Shown here: positions 26,931 through 36,186 of the stretch, piece by piece | Numbering within the stretch: the first letter of the stretch is position 1 | Layout of the letters: every line of letters starts with the position of its first letter | Source: Algoriphagus locisalis | GTDB lineage: Bacteria > Bacteroidota > Bacteroidia > Cytophagales > Cyclobacteriaceae | Length of the DNA stretch: 64,000 nucleotides | Reading direction: 5' to 3' | Assembly (NCBI RefSeq): GCF_900116615.1 | Contig: NZ_FPBF01000003.1 | Span: 124,001 to 188,000, forward strand | Made by a program: the position numbers and the translations under genes | Notes under the pieces: generated by a model | The model's input: the letters and a program-made list of their open reading frames with translations, nothing else | What the model was told of the DNA's origin: nothing | Database searches by the model: none

Positions 26931-27399
26931 GATCCCGATAGCTATGCGGGACGCTGATGCACCGCCAGTCCCGATAGCGCAGCGTATCGGGAGAACCGGA
27001 GAGGTTCTTATGGAAATTGAGTCAGGATTTTAGGGGTTTTTGTAATTTCTAATAGGTCAAAAAGTCTCTTCGAATTTGTTCAGCAGGTTCAAAAAGTCAT
27101 TCGGTGAGAGATTTTCCAGCCTTTCTATATCCGTTTTGGAAGGGGGGTTTTCTGGCAGCAAGGACAATTTCTTGGATTGTGGGTTTCTAGAATCCTTGAC
27201 TTCTTTTCCAGGATTGGAATTCCAAGTTCCTGATGAATGAATGGTGTCGTGACTTGCCTGGCAGAATATGCAATAGCAGGTAAATCGGTAAAACATAAAT
27301 CCGTGCTTTAAGAAATATCCTGCTAAACAGAATAAAGTGCTTCCAAATCACCAAATTGTAATAGGTGCAACCTGGCAATGCTAATCTAAAACTGTACTA
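26896..27399. other. Intergenic region with REP-like inverted repeats and a gene remnant
   Basis: An 8-bp perfect inverted repeat TCCCGATA (26969-26976) and TATCGGGA (26985-26992) and a related CCCGATAGCTATGCGGGAC at about 26933-26952 mark a REP-like cluster. The second half holds a short minus-strand reading frame described separately. No RNA gene is recognised. Confidence 0.45.
27057..27296 (-). pseudogene. Possible gene remnant, minus strand
   Basis: A 79-codon frame whose last 30 residues (PPSKTDIERLENLSPNDFLNLLNKFEETF) look like genuine protein with a helical, acidic tail. The first 45 residues are Cys- and His-rich and look random. It may be the 3' end of a gene whose front has been lost at the end of the cassette array. 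I do not recognise a family. Confidence 0.25.
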
Positions 27400-28275
27400 A
27401 TGAACCCATTCAAAAGCACAAAACAGTCAGAACAATCTGACAAAGAACTCATCCAACAAATTTTGGACGGGAAGAAATCCGCTTTAACAACTCTTGTGGA
27501 AAGGCATCAACCATTTATTTATAACCTTGCTTGGAAGCTGACAGGAAATATTTCGGATGCAGAAGACTTGACCCAAGAAACTTTGATAAAAGTCATTTCA
27601 AGTTTAAGCTCGTTTAAGCAAGAAAGCTCTTTTACTACTTGGGCGTATAGAATAGCCAAAAATCATTTTCTGAACAGTCAAAAAAAGCCAAGCGCTCAGT
27701 TTGCTTCCAAGTTTGATGAGCTCGGAACTATGTTGGATGCAGCACCAAGCGTAGTTATTTCAATGGAAGAACAAGAGCAAAGACGCGAAGAAATACGTGA
27801 AGTAAGACTACAATGTCTTTCGGGAATGCTTCTATGCCTGACCAAAGAGCAGCGGCTTATCTACATAATCGGCGATATTTTTCGCGCCGACCACCATGTG
27901 GGCTCAGAGATCATGGAAATAAGCAAGGACAACTACAGAATGAAATTGAGCAAAGCCCGAAAAGACTTGTATAATTTTATGCAAAACAAATGCGGATTGG
28001 TAAACAAAGCCAACCCTTGCAGGTGTCATAAAAAAGTAACCTTTGCCACAGCTAATGGCATGATAGATGCCAAAAACCTGCTTTTTAACCGAAAAGAGTA
28101 CTCAACTTTCAAGGAACAATTGGAACCTGACGCTGATTTTTTGGTGGATGATGCAGAACTGAAATATTCCGAGCTACATCAGGATCACAGCTTCAAAACA
28201 ACTTTTGACAAGAAAAACTTTCTCGTCAAGCTATTGGAAGACGTCAACTGGAAAACCAGATTGAATTTAAACTGA
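27400..28275 (+). CDS. RNA polymerase sigma factor, ECF-like with C-terminal extension
   Basis: Sigma-70 family factor of 291 residues. Region 2 is clear (DLTQETLIKVISSLSSF...TTWAYRIAKNHFLN, about residues 55-95). Region 4 (about 140-185) ends DNYRMKLSKARKDLYNFM. A further 100 residues follow, starting with GLVNKANPCRCHKKV, a Cys/His-bearing extension, and then a helical tail. No anti-sigma gene is obvious unless one of the membrane proteins downstream plays that part. It leads a run of five short plus-strand genes and is likely their regulator (inference). Confidence 0.9.
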   Translation: MNPFKSTKQSEQSDKELIQQILDGKKSALTTLVERHQPFIYNLAWKLTGNISDAEDLTQETLIKVISSLSSFKQESSFTTWAYRIAKNHFLNSQKKPSAQFASKFDELGTMLDAAPSVVISMEEQEQRREEIREVRLQCLSGMLLCLTKEQRLIYIIGDIFRADHHVGSEIMEISKDNYRMKLSKARKDLYNFMQNKCGLVNKANPCRCHKKVTFATANGMIDAKNLLFNRKEYSTFKEQLEPDADFLVDDAELKYSELHQDHSFKTTFDKKNFLVKLLEDVNWKTRLNLN

Positions 28276-28341
28276 AAATAAGTTCTTCAAAGTCTTTACA
28301 CATTCCAACCTCTCTTGTCTAACAAAGAAAAGAGACGAGGA

Positions 28342-28779
28342 ATGGCATTTACATTACTAGGTAAAAATCAACCCAGACAAATTAAAACGGGCATCTGGGC
28401 CAGTTTGGTCTCGGCTGTAATGCTGATTGGTATTGGTATTTTTTGGCTTGCGCATCCTGCCGCTGCTGAAGGGTCATTTTCCATTATTGCAGATTCGGAA
28501 GCTGCGATCCGATTTTCCAAAATCACCGCCATTTTCAAAGCGATTGGTGATTTTCTACCTCCCATTTTTGTTTTATTAGCCATCTCTTTTCGTCAATTTA
28601 GATTGGCAGGTTATTTCCATGTAGTCACCCTCTTTTTGGTGATTGCGGTGGATATGTTTGTATGGGGCAGTTTTGTTCCCAACGCTAGCACAACGGATGT
28701 TTTACAACATATCCCCTTCGCCATTCCCATTCTTATTGCAGCCTATTGCTTTCTCAAACCAACTCCGAAAACCACCTAA
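28342..28779 (+). CDS. Small integral membrane protein, function unknown
   Basis: Protein of 145 residues with four predicted transmembrane helices (for example SLVSAVMLIGIGIFWLAHP and LPPIFVLLAISF). The start is set at the ATG of MAFTLLGKNQP; an in-frame TTG at 28315 is a weaker choice. It is followed after 2 bp by another small membrane protein gene. I do not recognise a named family. Confidence 0.75.
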   Translation: MAFTLLGKNQPRQIKTGIWASLVSAVMLIGIGIFWLAHPAAAEGSFSIIADSEAAIRFSKITAIFKAIGDFLPPIFVLLAISFRQFRLAGYFHVVTLFLVIAVDMFVWGSFVPNASTTDVLQHIPFAIPILIAAYCFLKPTPKTT

Positions 28780-28781
28780 TT

Positions 28782-29150
28782 ATGTTATTATTTATTCGCA
28801 TTTTCCTGATAATCTATGGCTTAATATCCGCTGCCACGGGCTATATGGGCACAACAGCAAAATTCAATCCTGCCATCACAGATCCCATGACTGACAATAA
28901 CCATCGCTACGTGGCAGCCATCTGGATGGCTACATCGCTGGCGTTTTTCTATGTGGCTTGGAATCCATCAGAAACAGCTTTGTTTCGATTTTTGATGATA
29001 GCCCTTATCATTGGTGGTCTCGTCAGAGCAGCCGCATTGGTCAATTATCCCGCAACTCCTTTTCTTATTTTCCTGATAGCTATAGAATTGATTCCAACCA
29101 CTTTGATGCTTTGGTTTCATACCAAACTTTTAAATGCAGGTTCACTTTAA
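28782..29150 (+). CDS. DUF4345-like small membrane protein
   Basis: Protein of 122 residues with four transmembrane helices. The pattern ATGYMGTTAKFNP, then AIWMATSLAFFYVAW and MIALIIGGLVRAAALV, fits the DUF4345 group of small membrane proteins of unknown role. It sits between another membrane protein gene (2 bp) and the SDR gene (14 bp) in the sigma-factor module. Confidence 0.75.
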   Translation: MLLFIRIFLIIYGLISAATGYMGTTAKFNPAITDPMTDNNHRYVAAIWMATSLAFFYVAWNPSETALFRFLMIALIIGGLVRAAALVNYPATPFLIFLIAIELIPTTLMLWFHTKLLNAGSL

Positions 29151-29164
29151 ATCCATTAGTTACT

Positions 29165-29932
29165 ATGAAACAATCCAATCAAAAAGTATTGATCACAGGT
29201 GGAAGTTCAGGCATTGGGCTTGCGCTAGCCAAAAAGTTTTTGGAAAATAACAACACGGTTATTATCACAGGCAGAAATCTTTCCAAACTTGAAAAAGCAA
29301 AATCTGATAACCCTCTACTTCATGTTTTTCAAAGTGATGTAACTGATGACGCAGAGGTTAGAATGTTGGCAGATGATATTCAAGATCAATTAGGTGGAAT
29401 AGATGTACTCATCAACAATGCAGGCATCATGCATTTGCTTGACACAGGCAATGAAGCAAATGACTTAACAAAACAGTTTGCTGAAATTGATATAAACTTC
29501 AATTCGCCCATTCGTCTGGTTCATTACTTTTTACCACAATTAAAGCAAAGTAAAGAAGCCGTTATTGTCAATGTTTCTTCGGGTTTGGCTTATGTCCCAT
29601 TTGCACAAGCACCGGTTTATTCTGCTACAAAATCTGCTTTACATTTTTGGACAAGAAGCATACGACTTCACTTAAAGCCTCACAATATTAAAGTATTGGA
29701 ACTATTGCCTCCTGTGGTAGATACGCCATTGGCACACGGAGCAGATATTGCTGAAGACGATAATTTGAAACCAATGCCACCAGAGAAATTAGCCGAAGCA
29801 TTCTGGAAGGGGTATATAAACAGCAAGGTAGAAATTACACCAGGGATTTCTACCCAGCTCAAAATGATGAGCCGATTCGCACCAAGGTTTGTATTTAAGC
29901 AATTAAATAAACAACCCATTCCAAAAAGGTAA
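29165..29932 (+). CDS. SDR family oxidoreductase (DltE-like)
   Basis: Short-chain dehydrogenase of 255 residues. It has ITGGSSGIG near residue 10, NNAGIM near 88, Ser in NVSSGLAYVP near 141 and YSATKSALHFW (Tyr about 155, Lys about 159). The PPVVDTPL segment after the active site and the C-terminal MPPEKLAEAFWKGYINSKVEI are typical of the DltE-type SDRs found in Bacteroidetes. The true start is the ATG at 29165, since the frame upstream overlaps the previous gene. The substrate is unknown. Confidence 0.87.
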   Translation: MKQSNQKVLITGGSSGIGLALAKKFLENNNTVIITGRNLSKLEKAKSDNPLLHVFQSDVTDDAEVRMLADDIQDQLGGIDVLINNAGIMHLLDTGNEANDLTKQFAEIDINFNSPIRLVHYFLPQLKQSKEAVIVNVSSGLAYVPFAQAPVYSATKSALHFWTRSIRLHLKPHNIKVLELLPPVVDTPLAHGADIAEDDNLKPMPPEKLAEAFWKGYINSKVEITPGISTQLKMMSRFAPRFVFKQLNKQPIPKR

Positions 29933-29936
29933 AACT

Positions 29937-30398
29937 ATGAGACAAACAATATCAACCATAGCTATCCTTGGCATAGCAGCATTTGCAGGAAATATGCTCA
30001 ACATCGGTTTAAGTCACGCCATTTATTGGCAATCGCTTGAACCGAAAGAATTTATGAAATTCTTCGCTATAGATTTTCCGCTGCTTTTAGCTCCAACAGC
30101 AGTAACGCTTTTGCCAGCTTGGTTAGGAAGTCTTTTTGTGTTTTTGAAAAGCGATAAAAAATCAGAAAGCCGAAAGTATTGGCGAATTGTTTTTTGGGGT
30201 TTAACTGTGACCATTATTCAGACTTCCATCTATCATCTGCCTATGAACCTGGATTTTATGGCATTAAAATATGACGCTATAACAGCCACCAGTAAACTGA
30301 ATGGTTGGATTATTTCGCATTGGATAAGGATAGGGATCAGCATTATTTCAGGTATTTATGCTATAAAAGGGTTTCAAAAATCAACTTATAATCAATAA
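29937..30398 (+). CDS. Membrane protein, possibly DUF1772-like
   Basis: Protein of 153 residues with four transmembrane helices and a W-containing helix 2-3 loop. The overall layout (GNMLNIGLSHAIYW at the start, HLPMNLDFMAL in the middle and SHWIRIGISIISGIYAIK at the end) recalls DUF1772/anthrone-oxygenase-like membrane proteins. It begins 4 bp after the SDR stop and ends 4 bp before the next gene. Confidence 0.72.
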   Translation: MRQTISTIAILGIAAFAGNMLNIGLSHAIYWQSLEPKEFMKFFAIDFPLLLAPTAVTLLPAWLGSLFVFLKSDKKSESRKYWRIVFWGLTVTIIQTSIYHLPMNLDFMALKYDAITATSKLNGWIISHWIRIGISIISGIYAIKGFQKSTYNQ

Positions 30399-30402
30399 AA
30401 AA

Positions 30403-30891
30403 ATGGACAATTTTGCAATTATCAATTTGCAGGCTATCACAGGCACAACCGCTTTCCTACTAGCTTTCAAATGGTGGATTCAGCCCCGATTAGCGAACCT
30501 CTCCATTTATGAGGCATTAATGCCCTTTGTTTTTTTAAATTCCTTTAGATACTTAGGACTTTCTTTCATGGCAAAGGAGCAGTTTTATGATGGTTTTCCA
30601 GCTGATTTTCTAATGCAAGTGGGTATTTGGGATTTTGCAACGGCTATTTTGGCAATTGTAACGGCGTTCAGTTTAAAAAATAAGTGGAAATATGCCATTC
30701 CATTGGTGTGGATTTTCAACCTATTTGGATTTGCGGATCTACTTACAGCATTTCCAAAGTTCTTCTCCCTGAAACTCTATGACCATAACTTGGGCTTTAT
30801 TTGGTTGATGTTTGTTACTTATGGACTGGCGGCTCTATTAAGCCATATTTATATATTCTACCGACTAATAGGGAATTTCAGAAAGAAATAG
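30403..30891 (+). CDS. Integral membrane protein, function unknown
   Basis: Protein of 162 residues with five or so hydrophobic helices and the motif NSFRYLGLSFMAKEQFYDGFPADF between helices 2 and 3. It is the last gene of the sigma-factor module. I do not recognise a family. The operon ends here; the next gene is 365 bp away. Confidence 0.72.
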   Translation: MDNFAIINLQAITGTTAFLLAFKWWIQPRLANLSIYEALMPFVFLNSFRYLGLSFMAKEQFYDGFPADFLMQVGIWDFATAILAIVTAFSLKNKWKYAIPLVWIFNLFGFADLLTAFPKFFSLKLYDHNLGFIWLMFVTYGLAALLSHIYIFYRLIGNFRKK

Positions 30892-31256
30892 TGCGCAAAA
30901 CCAATAAGAAGAGATTAGAAAATAACTAGCGCTATCCGAACAGACAGCCACCAGCGTTCAGCTAATAAAGCCTGGTAAGGATTATAAGATCATACTTCAC
31001 ACCTAGCCTGGTTGGATATTTACGCTATCGCTAGGCTTGATCTCCCGAAAGTTCCCGGAACTTGATTTGATATCTGAATTGGGAAATAGAGCTTGAGTGG
31101 ATATTTTTTATGGAGTTTAGGATCACTTAGTAATTCTAAGCCATCATAAAGCCATTATCTTCCGTCTATCTACGGATACTCAATAACAGCTCATCTCCAG
31201 TACAACAAAAAGCCGTTTTTACAGTTATATATTCGTTTTACTTAAATTTTCGCCCT
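30892..31256. other. Intergenic region
   Basis: AT-rich spacer with two partly related TAGCGCTATC/GCTATCGCTAGG stretches (about 30928 and 31023) but no convincing hairpin, gene or RNA. The promoter of the next lipoprotein gene is presumably in its last part. Confidence 0.35.
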
Positions 31257-32045
31257 ATGAAATTCCTTCTACAGAAATCAGGTTTTATAGCCTCTCTGCT
31301 TCTTTTTAGTTTAATATCCTGTACCGATGATGACAGCAACCCGGATGGAGGTGATGACGAGCCCTTAGACAATTCGGAAATTGTGTTTCTCCTGCTCGAT
31401 GAAGAGAGTATAGATAATGGAAACGAACCCAATAATTTCTCTGAAACAGATGTCAATGATCAAATCGCCAGAATTGGACAGCGGCAAACGCTGAAGTATT
31501 TTCAAGACAACGTAGGGAGAAGGTTGGATCTTTTTTCTGGACAGGTGGGCGATGAAGGCTGGTTTGCCCCTACTTCTATACCAACTAGCTGGATAAACGC
31601 AGGCCCCACTGCTATTGGCCTCCAAAATTACCTGACACCGGGACCAGGATTAGGTTCTTCGGGAGATGATCCGGAAGTTTTGCTTGACGAAATCCCCAAT
31701 GTGATTCCTTTAAGAGCCATGGGTTTAAAAATGTTGGTTGGTCAGACAATCTATGCAGTGGTGTATGACAGTGATATCTCTATTAATTACGATCCAATCG
31801 AAGGGAATTTACAAGGAGACAATCTTGGGATTGTGGCCTTTGATGTATTGGCGGTAAATAGCCGTACAGATGGCTCAAGTTCAGATTTGCCTCGCGTCAC
31901 TATCTTAATTAGAAATGCAGCTGAGATAAATAGATCATCATTGAATTTATTCTCAAATGTCTCCGTGCCGGAATCATCATCCGAACCTTTTGATATTAAC
32001 CCACCCACTAATACTCCTCCAGTAGTTCTTGTGTCAGCTGAATAA
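31257..32045 (+). CDS. Lipoprotein, function unknown
   Basis: Protein of 262 residues with a lipobox (LISC, Cys22) followed by an acidic tether (TDDDSNPDGGDDE), as in Bacteroidetes surface lipoproteins. The remainder is strand-rich and Asp/Pro-containing with no recognised domain. It is followed by a strong terminator and appears to be a single-gene unit. Confidence 0.8.
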   Translation: MKFLLQKSGFIASLLLFSLISCTDDDSNPDGGDDEPLDNSEIVFLLLDEESIDNGNEPNNFSETDVNDQIARIGQRQTLKYFQDNVGRRLDLFSGQVGDEGWFAPTSIPTSWINAGPTAIGLQNYLTPGPGLGSSGDDPEVLLDEIPNVIPLRAMGLKMLVGQTIYAVVYDSDISINYDPIEGNLQGDNLGIVAFDVLAVNSRTDGSSSDLPRVTILIRNAAEINRSSLNLFSNVSVPESSSEPFDINPPTNTPPVVLVSAE

Positions 32046-32101
32046 AATTTGCTTGAAAACTGTTTGGAATTAGTTGAGCCTTTTCATACTTCCTATTCAC
32101 T

Positions 32102-32136
32102 AAAAGCCTCTTGAAAATCAATTCAAGAGGCTTTTT
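32102..32136 (+). terminator. Rho-independent terminator after the lipoprotein gene
   Basis: AAAAGCCTCTTGAA (32102-32115) pairs perfectly with TTCAAGAGGCTTTT (32122-32135) around a 6-base loop, and the T run follows. It is 57 bp after the stop codon. Confidence 0.88.
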
Positions 32137-32253
32137 GGTTTTCAGCATTTGATTGGAATTCATATTCTGAAGTAAATTATCTACAGGATGAGCTTTTAAA
32201 ATGGACTTAAAGAAAAAGGAAATAACTAATATGATTATCCGCAATGATGCCAT

Positions 32254-32714
32254 TAGTTAAAGAAATTGGCTGGATAGTAGCGGATAATCGTCCACGGACA
32301 ACAGTCCACTGCCCACAGCACGTAGAAAGAAACCTTAACCCATAACTTCTCTCGCTACTGGTAAGAAAGTGGATATCCATAATTCGGAATAACTAAAACC
32401 TAATTCCTGATACTCAAATCAATCCAAATTTATTTCAGATATTTGCACACTTGAAGTAAGGACAAAATTGAAAAAGAAAAGGTAAAACTCCTTAAGCTGT
32501 ACAACCAATTATCTGACTTTTGGACACTTACGCATCAGAACTGACTTTCTTAGCAGAAGGCTCAGGAATAATTGAATCTACAGCTTTTGCCACTAGAAAC
32601 AGCTCAGACATCAAGAGTCACAGGAATGGTTTTCCAACGAGTTTTAACCAGAAATTATAATCTATTACTTCAAAAAAAACAACAAACACTCAAACAAGTA
32701 TGAATTTACAATAG
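32254..32714. other. Intergenic region before the MBOAT gene
   Basis: A 461-bp stretch without a convincing gene on either strand, rich in stops. It contains no clear RNA or repeat. The promoter of the O-acetylation pair is expected in its last 100 bases, where the sequence is about 75 percent A/T. Confidence 0.35.
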
Positions 32715-34163
32715 ATGCTTTTTAATTCAATAGACTTTGCAATATTTCTACCGATAGTTTTTATATTATATTGGTTTGTAGTAAACAAAAATTTAAAATC
32801 ACAAAATTTCTTATTAGTATCTGCCAGCTTGTTATTCTATGGTTGGTGGGATTGGAGGTTTCTATCCCTGATACTCTTTAGTACCCTTGTAGATTATACC
32901 ATAGGACGTCACCTAGGATCAGAAGAAAACAAAACAAAGAGAAAGTTTCTACTTTGGATAAGTATAATAACTAATCTTGGATTTCTTGGTTTTTTTAAAT
33001 ATCACAATTTCTTTCTTGAGAATTTTATATCTACCTTTTCATTCTTTGGCATAGCTATACAAGCCACCTCTCTAAACATTATTCTTCCTGTAGGTATAAG
33101 CTTCTATACCTTTCAGACTTTAAGCTATACCATAGATATCTACAGAAGAAAATTAGAACCCACCAAAGACTTCATAGCATTCTCGGCATTTGTATGTTTT
33201 TTTCCGCAGTTAGTTGCCGGACCAATAGAAAGAGCTACAAACCTTTTACCTCAGTTTTATAAAAAAAGAGAATTCGACTATACTAAGGCAGTCGATGGAA
33301 TGCGTCAAATACTTTGGGGGCTATTTAAGAAGATTGTCATTGCTGACAACTGTGCTGAATTTGCAAATTTAATATTCAATAACTCATCAGAATACTCAGG
33401 TAGTACATTAGTTTTTGGCGCTATATTTTTCACATTTCAGATTTATGGAGATTTCTCTGGCTATTCAGATATCGCAATAGGGACATCTCGTTTATTTGGT
33501 TTTGATTTAAAACAAAACTTTGCTTTCCCATATTTCTCCCGAGATATGGCAGAGTTTTGGAGACGGTGGCATATTTCATTGTCCACTTGGTTCAGAGACT
33601 ATGTATATATACCGCTTGGTGGTAGCCGGGGAAACAAGTGGATGCAGGTGAGAAATACATTTGCTATTTTTATAATAAGCGGCTTTTGGCATGGTGCTAA
33701 TTGGACATTTATCGTATGGGGAGCATTGAATGCAGTATATTTTCTACCTCTCTTACTGACCAAGAATAACAGAAAGAACTTGAATGTAGTAGCTGAAGGA
33801 AGGTATTTCCCAACTCTAAAAGAACTTGCGAAGATGGTACTAACCTTTGGGTTGACTGTATTCGCTTGGATATTTTTCAGGGCTGAGAGTGTCCCACACG
33901 CCATAACATACATCTCTGAAATCTTTTCACCTTCCCTATTCACAGTGCCAAAATTTCCGGGAATCGGTCCTGCATTCAGATTATTTCTTCTTGTTTTAGT
34001 ATTTCTGGGAATTGAATGGAGAGCGCGTGCAGATCAATTTGCGCTAGAAAAGTTAGGATTGAAATGGAGCCGGCCTGTAAGGCAGATACTATATTTTGCT
34101 ATCATCATTTCACTCTTCTGGCTTGGACAAAACAAGCAGCAGTTTATTTATTTTCAATTTTAG
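32715..34163 (+). CDS. MBOAT family O-acyltransferase (AlgI-like)
   Basis: Polytopic membrane acyltransferase of 482 residues that would move acetyl groups across the inner membrane to a polysaccharide. MBOAT signatures include the conserved segment FPQLVAGPIERATNLLPQF, the DFSGYSDIAIGTSRLFG block, FWRRWHISLSTWFRDYVYIPLGGSRG and the catalytic His in ISGFWHGANWTF. It is followed after 3 bp by a GDSL/AlgX-like partner. The two-gene unit is markedly AT-rich compared with flanking genes, suggesting transfer. Confidence 0.93.
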   Translation: MLFNSIDFAIFLPIVFILYWFVVNKNLKSQNFLLVSASLLFYGWWDWRFLSLILFSTLVDYTIGRHLGSEENKTKRKFLLWISIITNLGFLGFFKYHNFFLENFISTFSFFGIAIQATSLNIILPVGISFYTFQTLSYTIDIYRRKLEPTKDFIAFSAFVCFFPQLVAGPIERATNLLPQFYKKREFDYTKAVDGMRQILWGLFKKIVIADNCAEFANLIFNNSSEYSGSTLVFGAIFFTFQIYGDFSGYSDIAIGTSRLFGFDLKQNFAFPYFSRDMAEFWRRWHISLSTWFRDYVYIPLGGSRGNKWMQVRNTFAIFIISGFWHGANWTFIVWGALNAVYFLPLLLTKNNRKNLNVVAEGRYFPTLKELAKMVLTFGLTVFAWIFFRAESVPHAITYISEIFSPSLFTVPKFPGIGPAFRLFLLVLVFLGIEWRARADQFALEKLGLKWSRPVRQILYFAIIISLFWLGQNKQQFIYFQF

Positions 34164-34166
34164 ATC

Positions 34167-35243
34167 ATGAAGAAGTTTATAATAAACACATGCTTTTTTA
34201 TTATTCCGTTTCTCGCATTATATGCGTTTAATCTAATGGTTTATGATCAAAGAGGAGCAGAAGGAGATTTAGCACGCATGGGATATTTCTACACTAATCC
34301 TTCTCCATCAAGCGTTATTAACAACCAATATAATCTACCTAGGAAGTACACACTTTTATCCGAGATCAATTTAGCTTCTGAAATAGTAAATACGGATGTA
34401 ATGATTATTGGTGATTCCTTCTCAGAACAGGAAAATGTAGGGTACAAAAATTTCCTTGCAAACATGGGTGTTTCAGTGGTGCATGTTGACAGGGATATTT
34501 CTGGAGGGAATCCTATACAAACCTTGGTATCTTTGATGAATGCTGATTTTTTTGGGCATATGAAACCAAAATATGTAGTGTTGCAATCTATAGAAAGAGA
34601 CTTTAATGTCCGAACCCAAAGCATTGATTTTAATGCTAAGGCTACAAGTATTAATTTTTACAAATCAAAGAACACTCCGCAATTATCAAACAACCAAAAT
34701 GAGAACATAGCTATAAGTCCAAATAAAAATTTACAGTTCTTTTCTGATGCTACTTTGAAAATGCCTTTGAATAACTTTCTTTACTTATTTATGGACAGGC
34801 CACTTTCTTCCAATACTTATAAAGTAAAGTCAAGCAATCCAAAATTATTTTTAAACAATCCTGATAACTTACTTTTTTATAAGAATGACCTAAGGAAAAT
34901 GAAAGTTAAAAATGATTCATCAATGACTATGAATAGCATTAGTGTATTGAATAAATTAAGCGATTTACTGAAGAAGAAAAACATTGAATTAATAGTACTC
35001 GTCAGTCCTGATAAGTACGATTTATATTATCCTTACATAGAAGACAGTGCCCGCTATATAAAACCTACTTTTTATTCAACTTATGAAAATGCTGAAAAAG
35101 AATACCAAAACATTGATATTCACACTATTTTTTCCCGAAAACTACCTGAAGAATCAGATATATACTACTACGATGACTCACATTGGTCCCCAAAAGGTGC
35201 AAAAATCGTAGCCAAAGAGATTTTTGATCGGATCAAAAAATAG
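34167..35243 (+). CDS. AlgX/AlgJ-like SGNH-type O-acetylation protein
   Basis: Protein of 358 residues with an N-terminal membrane anchor or signal (FIIPFLALYAFNLMVY). The catalytic motifs of the AlgX/AlgJ SGNH-hydrolase-like fold are visible: MIIGDSFSEQ near residue 75 (nucleophile Ser) and YYYDDSHWSPKGAKIV near 332 (Asp and His). It probably completes acetyl transfer onto an exported polysaccharide in the periplasm, with the MBOAT protein as donor. No alginate genes are nearby, so the polymer is unknown. Confidence 0.85.
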   Translation: MKKFIINTCFFIIPFLALYAFNLMVYDQRGAEGDLARMGYFYTNPSPSSVINNQYNLPRKYTLLSEINLASEIVNTDVMIIGDSFSEQENVGYKNFLANMGVSVVHVDRDISGGNPIQTLVSLMNADFFGHMKPKYVVLQSIERDFNVRTQSIDFNAKATSINFYKSKNTPQLSNNQNENIAISPNKNLQFFSDATLKMPLNNFLYLFMDRPLSSNTYKVKSSNPKLFLNNPDNLLFYKNDLRKMKVKNDSSMTMNSISVLNKLSDLLKKKNIELIVLVSPDKYDLYYPYIEDSARYIKPTFYSTYENAEKEYQNIDIHTIFSRKLPEESDIYYYDDSHWSPKGAKIVAKEIFDRIKK

Positions 35244-35324
35244 CATTGTTTAAGAGATCGTGGATATTTCTCTGCTCTCTTTACTAACCTCAAATTACTC
35301 AGGACAGGTTCTTTTCCAGAAATG

Positions 35325-35353
35325 AAAAAAAGCCTCCCGATTTCTCAGGAGGC
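35325..35353 (-). terminator. Rho-independent terminator of the DUF1573 gene
   Basis: Read on the minus strand, GCCTCC pairs with GGAGGC (35332-35337 and 35348-35353) around a 10-base loop and is followed by seven T. It lies about 27 bp after the DUF1573 stop codon. Confidence 0.82.
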
Positions 35354-35379
35354 CTCACTTGAAGTTAGTTCGTAACCGA

Positions 35380-35775
35380 TTACTTCGTCTTCGGAAGTAC
35401 GTTAGAAATCAGTGATACTTTTTCTATAGGCTCAGCTGCGTTGGAGTAGATTCTTATCACAGAATTCTGCTTGCCCATTTTACCGGCTGAGTTGAATGAA
35501 ACTTTGATTTCAGAAGATTTACCCGGAGCTATCGGCTCCTTCGGCCAGCTAGTAGCAGTACAACCACAGGTTACGGCCACATTGGAAATTACAAGCGGAG
35601 CTGTACCGGAGTTTGTAAGCTCAAAGGTGTGGGAAACTTTGTCTCCCTGAGTGATATCTCCAAAATCGAAAGATTTTTCTTTGAAAGTGATTGCTGCACC
35701 ACTTTGTTCCTGAGCATTGGCATTAAATGCAAACACCAAAGCAAAGACGGTTAATAGAAATCCTAATTTTTTCAT
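35380..35775 (-). CDS. DUF1573 domain secreted protein
   Basis: Small exported protein of 131 residues. A signal peptide (cleavage at FNANAQEQ) precedes a single immunoglobulin-like DUF1573 domain, identified by FDFGDITQGDKVSHTFELTNSGTAPLVISNV and the CGCTA motif near residue 70. Such proteins are abundant in Bacteroidetes and of unknown role. It is a single-gene unit with its own terminator. Confidence 0.9.
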   Translation of the reverse strand: MKKLGFLLTVFALVFAFNANAQEQSGAAITFKEKSFDFGDITQGDKVSHTFELTNSGTAPLVISNVAVTCGCTATSWPKEPIAPGKSSEIKVSFNSAGKMGKQNSVIRIYSNAAEPIEKVSLISNVLPKTK

Positions 35776-36186
35776 GGCTAGTATTTTTTGGTCTTCAAAT
35801 ATTCAATTTTTTGTATCAACTTCAAAATAACGCAATCCAATCCTAATAGATGCCTTATTTCCAGATTATATCGAAAATACCTTGCCAAAGGCGTTTGATG
35901 TGCTGATTTTTATCCACAGAGCGCACAAAGGACACACAGAGACCATAGCTTTAAGTTTTTTATTCTTATGTAAATCCGCTTTTCTGCCAGTATTGAGACT
36001 AAAGCATTATAGGATTTGGTCAACATTAGAATTGAGGCTACTTCGGTCATCCGTCATCGGTCTTCTAGCCAATAAACATAGGAGAATATGGCTACTGGCA
36101 TCATTCCGCATATTTATGTTTATTTTTTTGGAAATCCAGCTTCTCCAGACCTCAAAACTCCTTACCACTCACCTCTCACTACACAT
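35776..36186. other. Intergenic region
   Basis: A 411-bp spacer between two minus-strand genes. It includes a fragment around 35910-35945 (TCCACAGAGCGCACAAAGG) of a kind often seen as dispersed repeat debris in this phylum. No gene, RNA or terminator is convincing. The DUF1573 promoter must lie near 35780-35850. Confidence 0.35.

Noticed and set aside
32008..32253. Minus-strand frame of 81 codons over the lipoprotein terminator
   Set aside because: It reads through a strong terminator hairpin and has no domain; the sequence is better explained as a terminator plus spacer.
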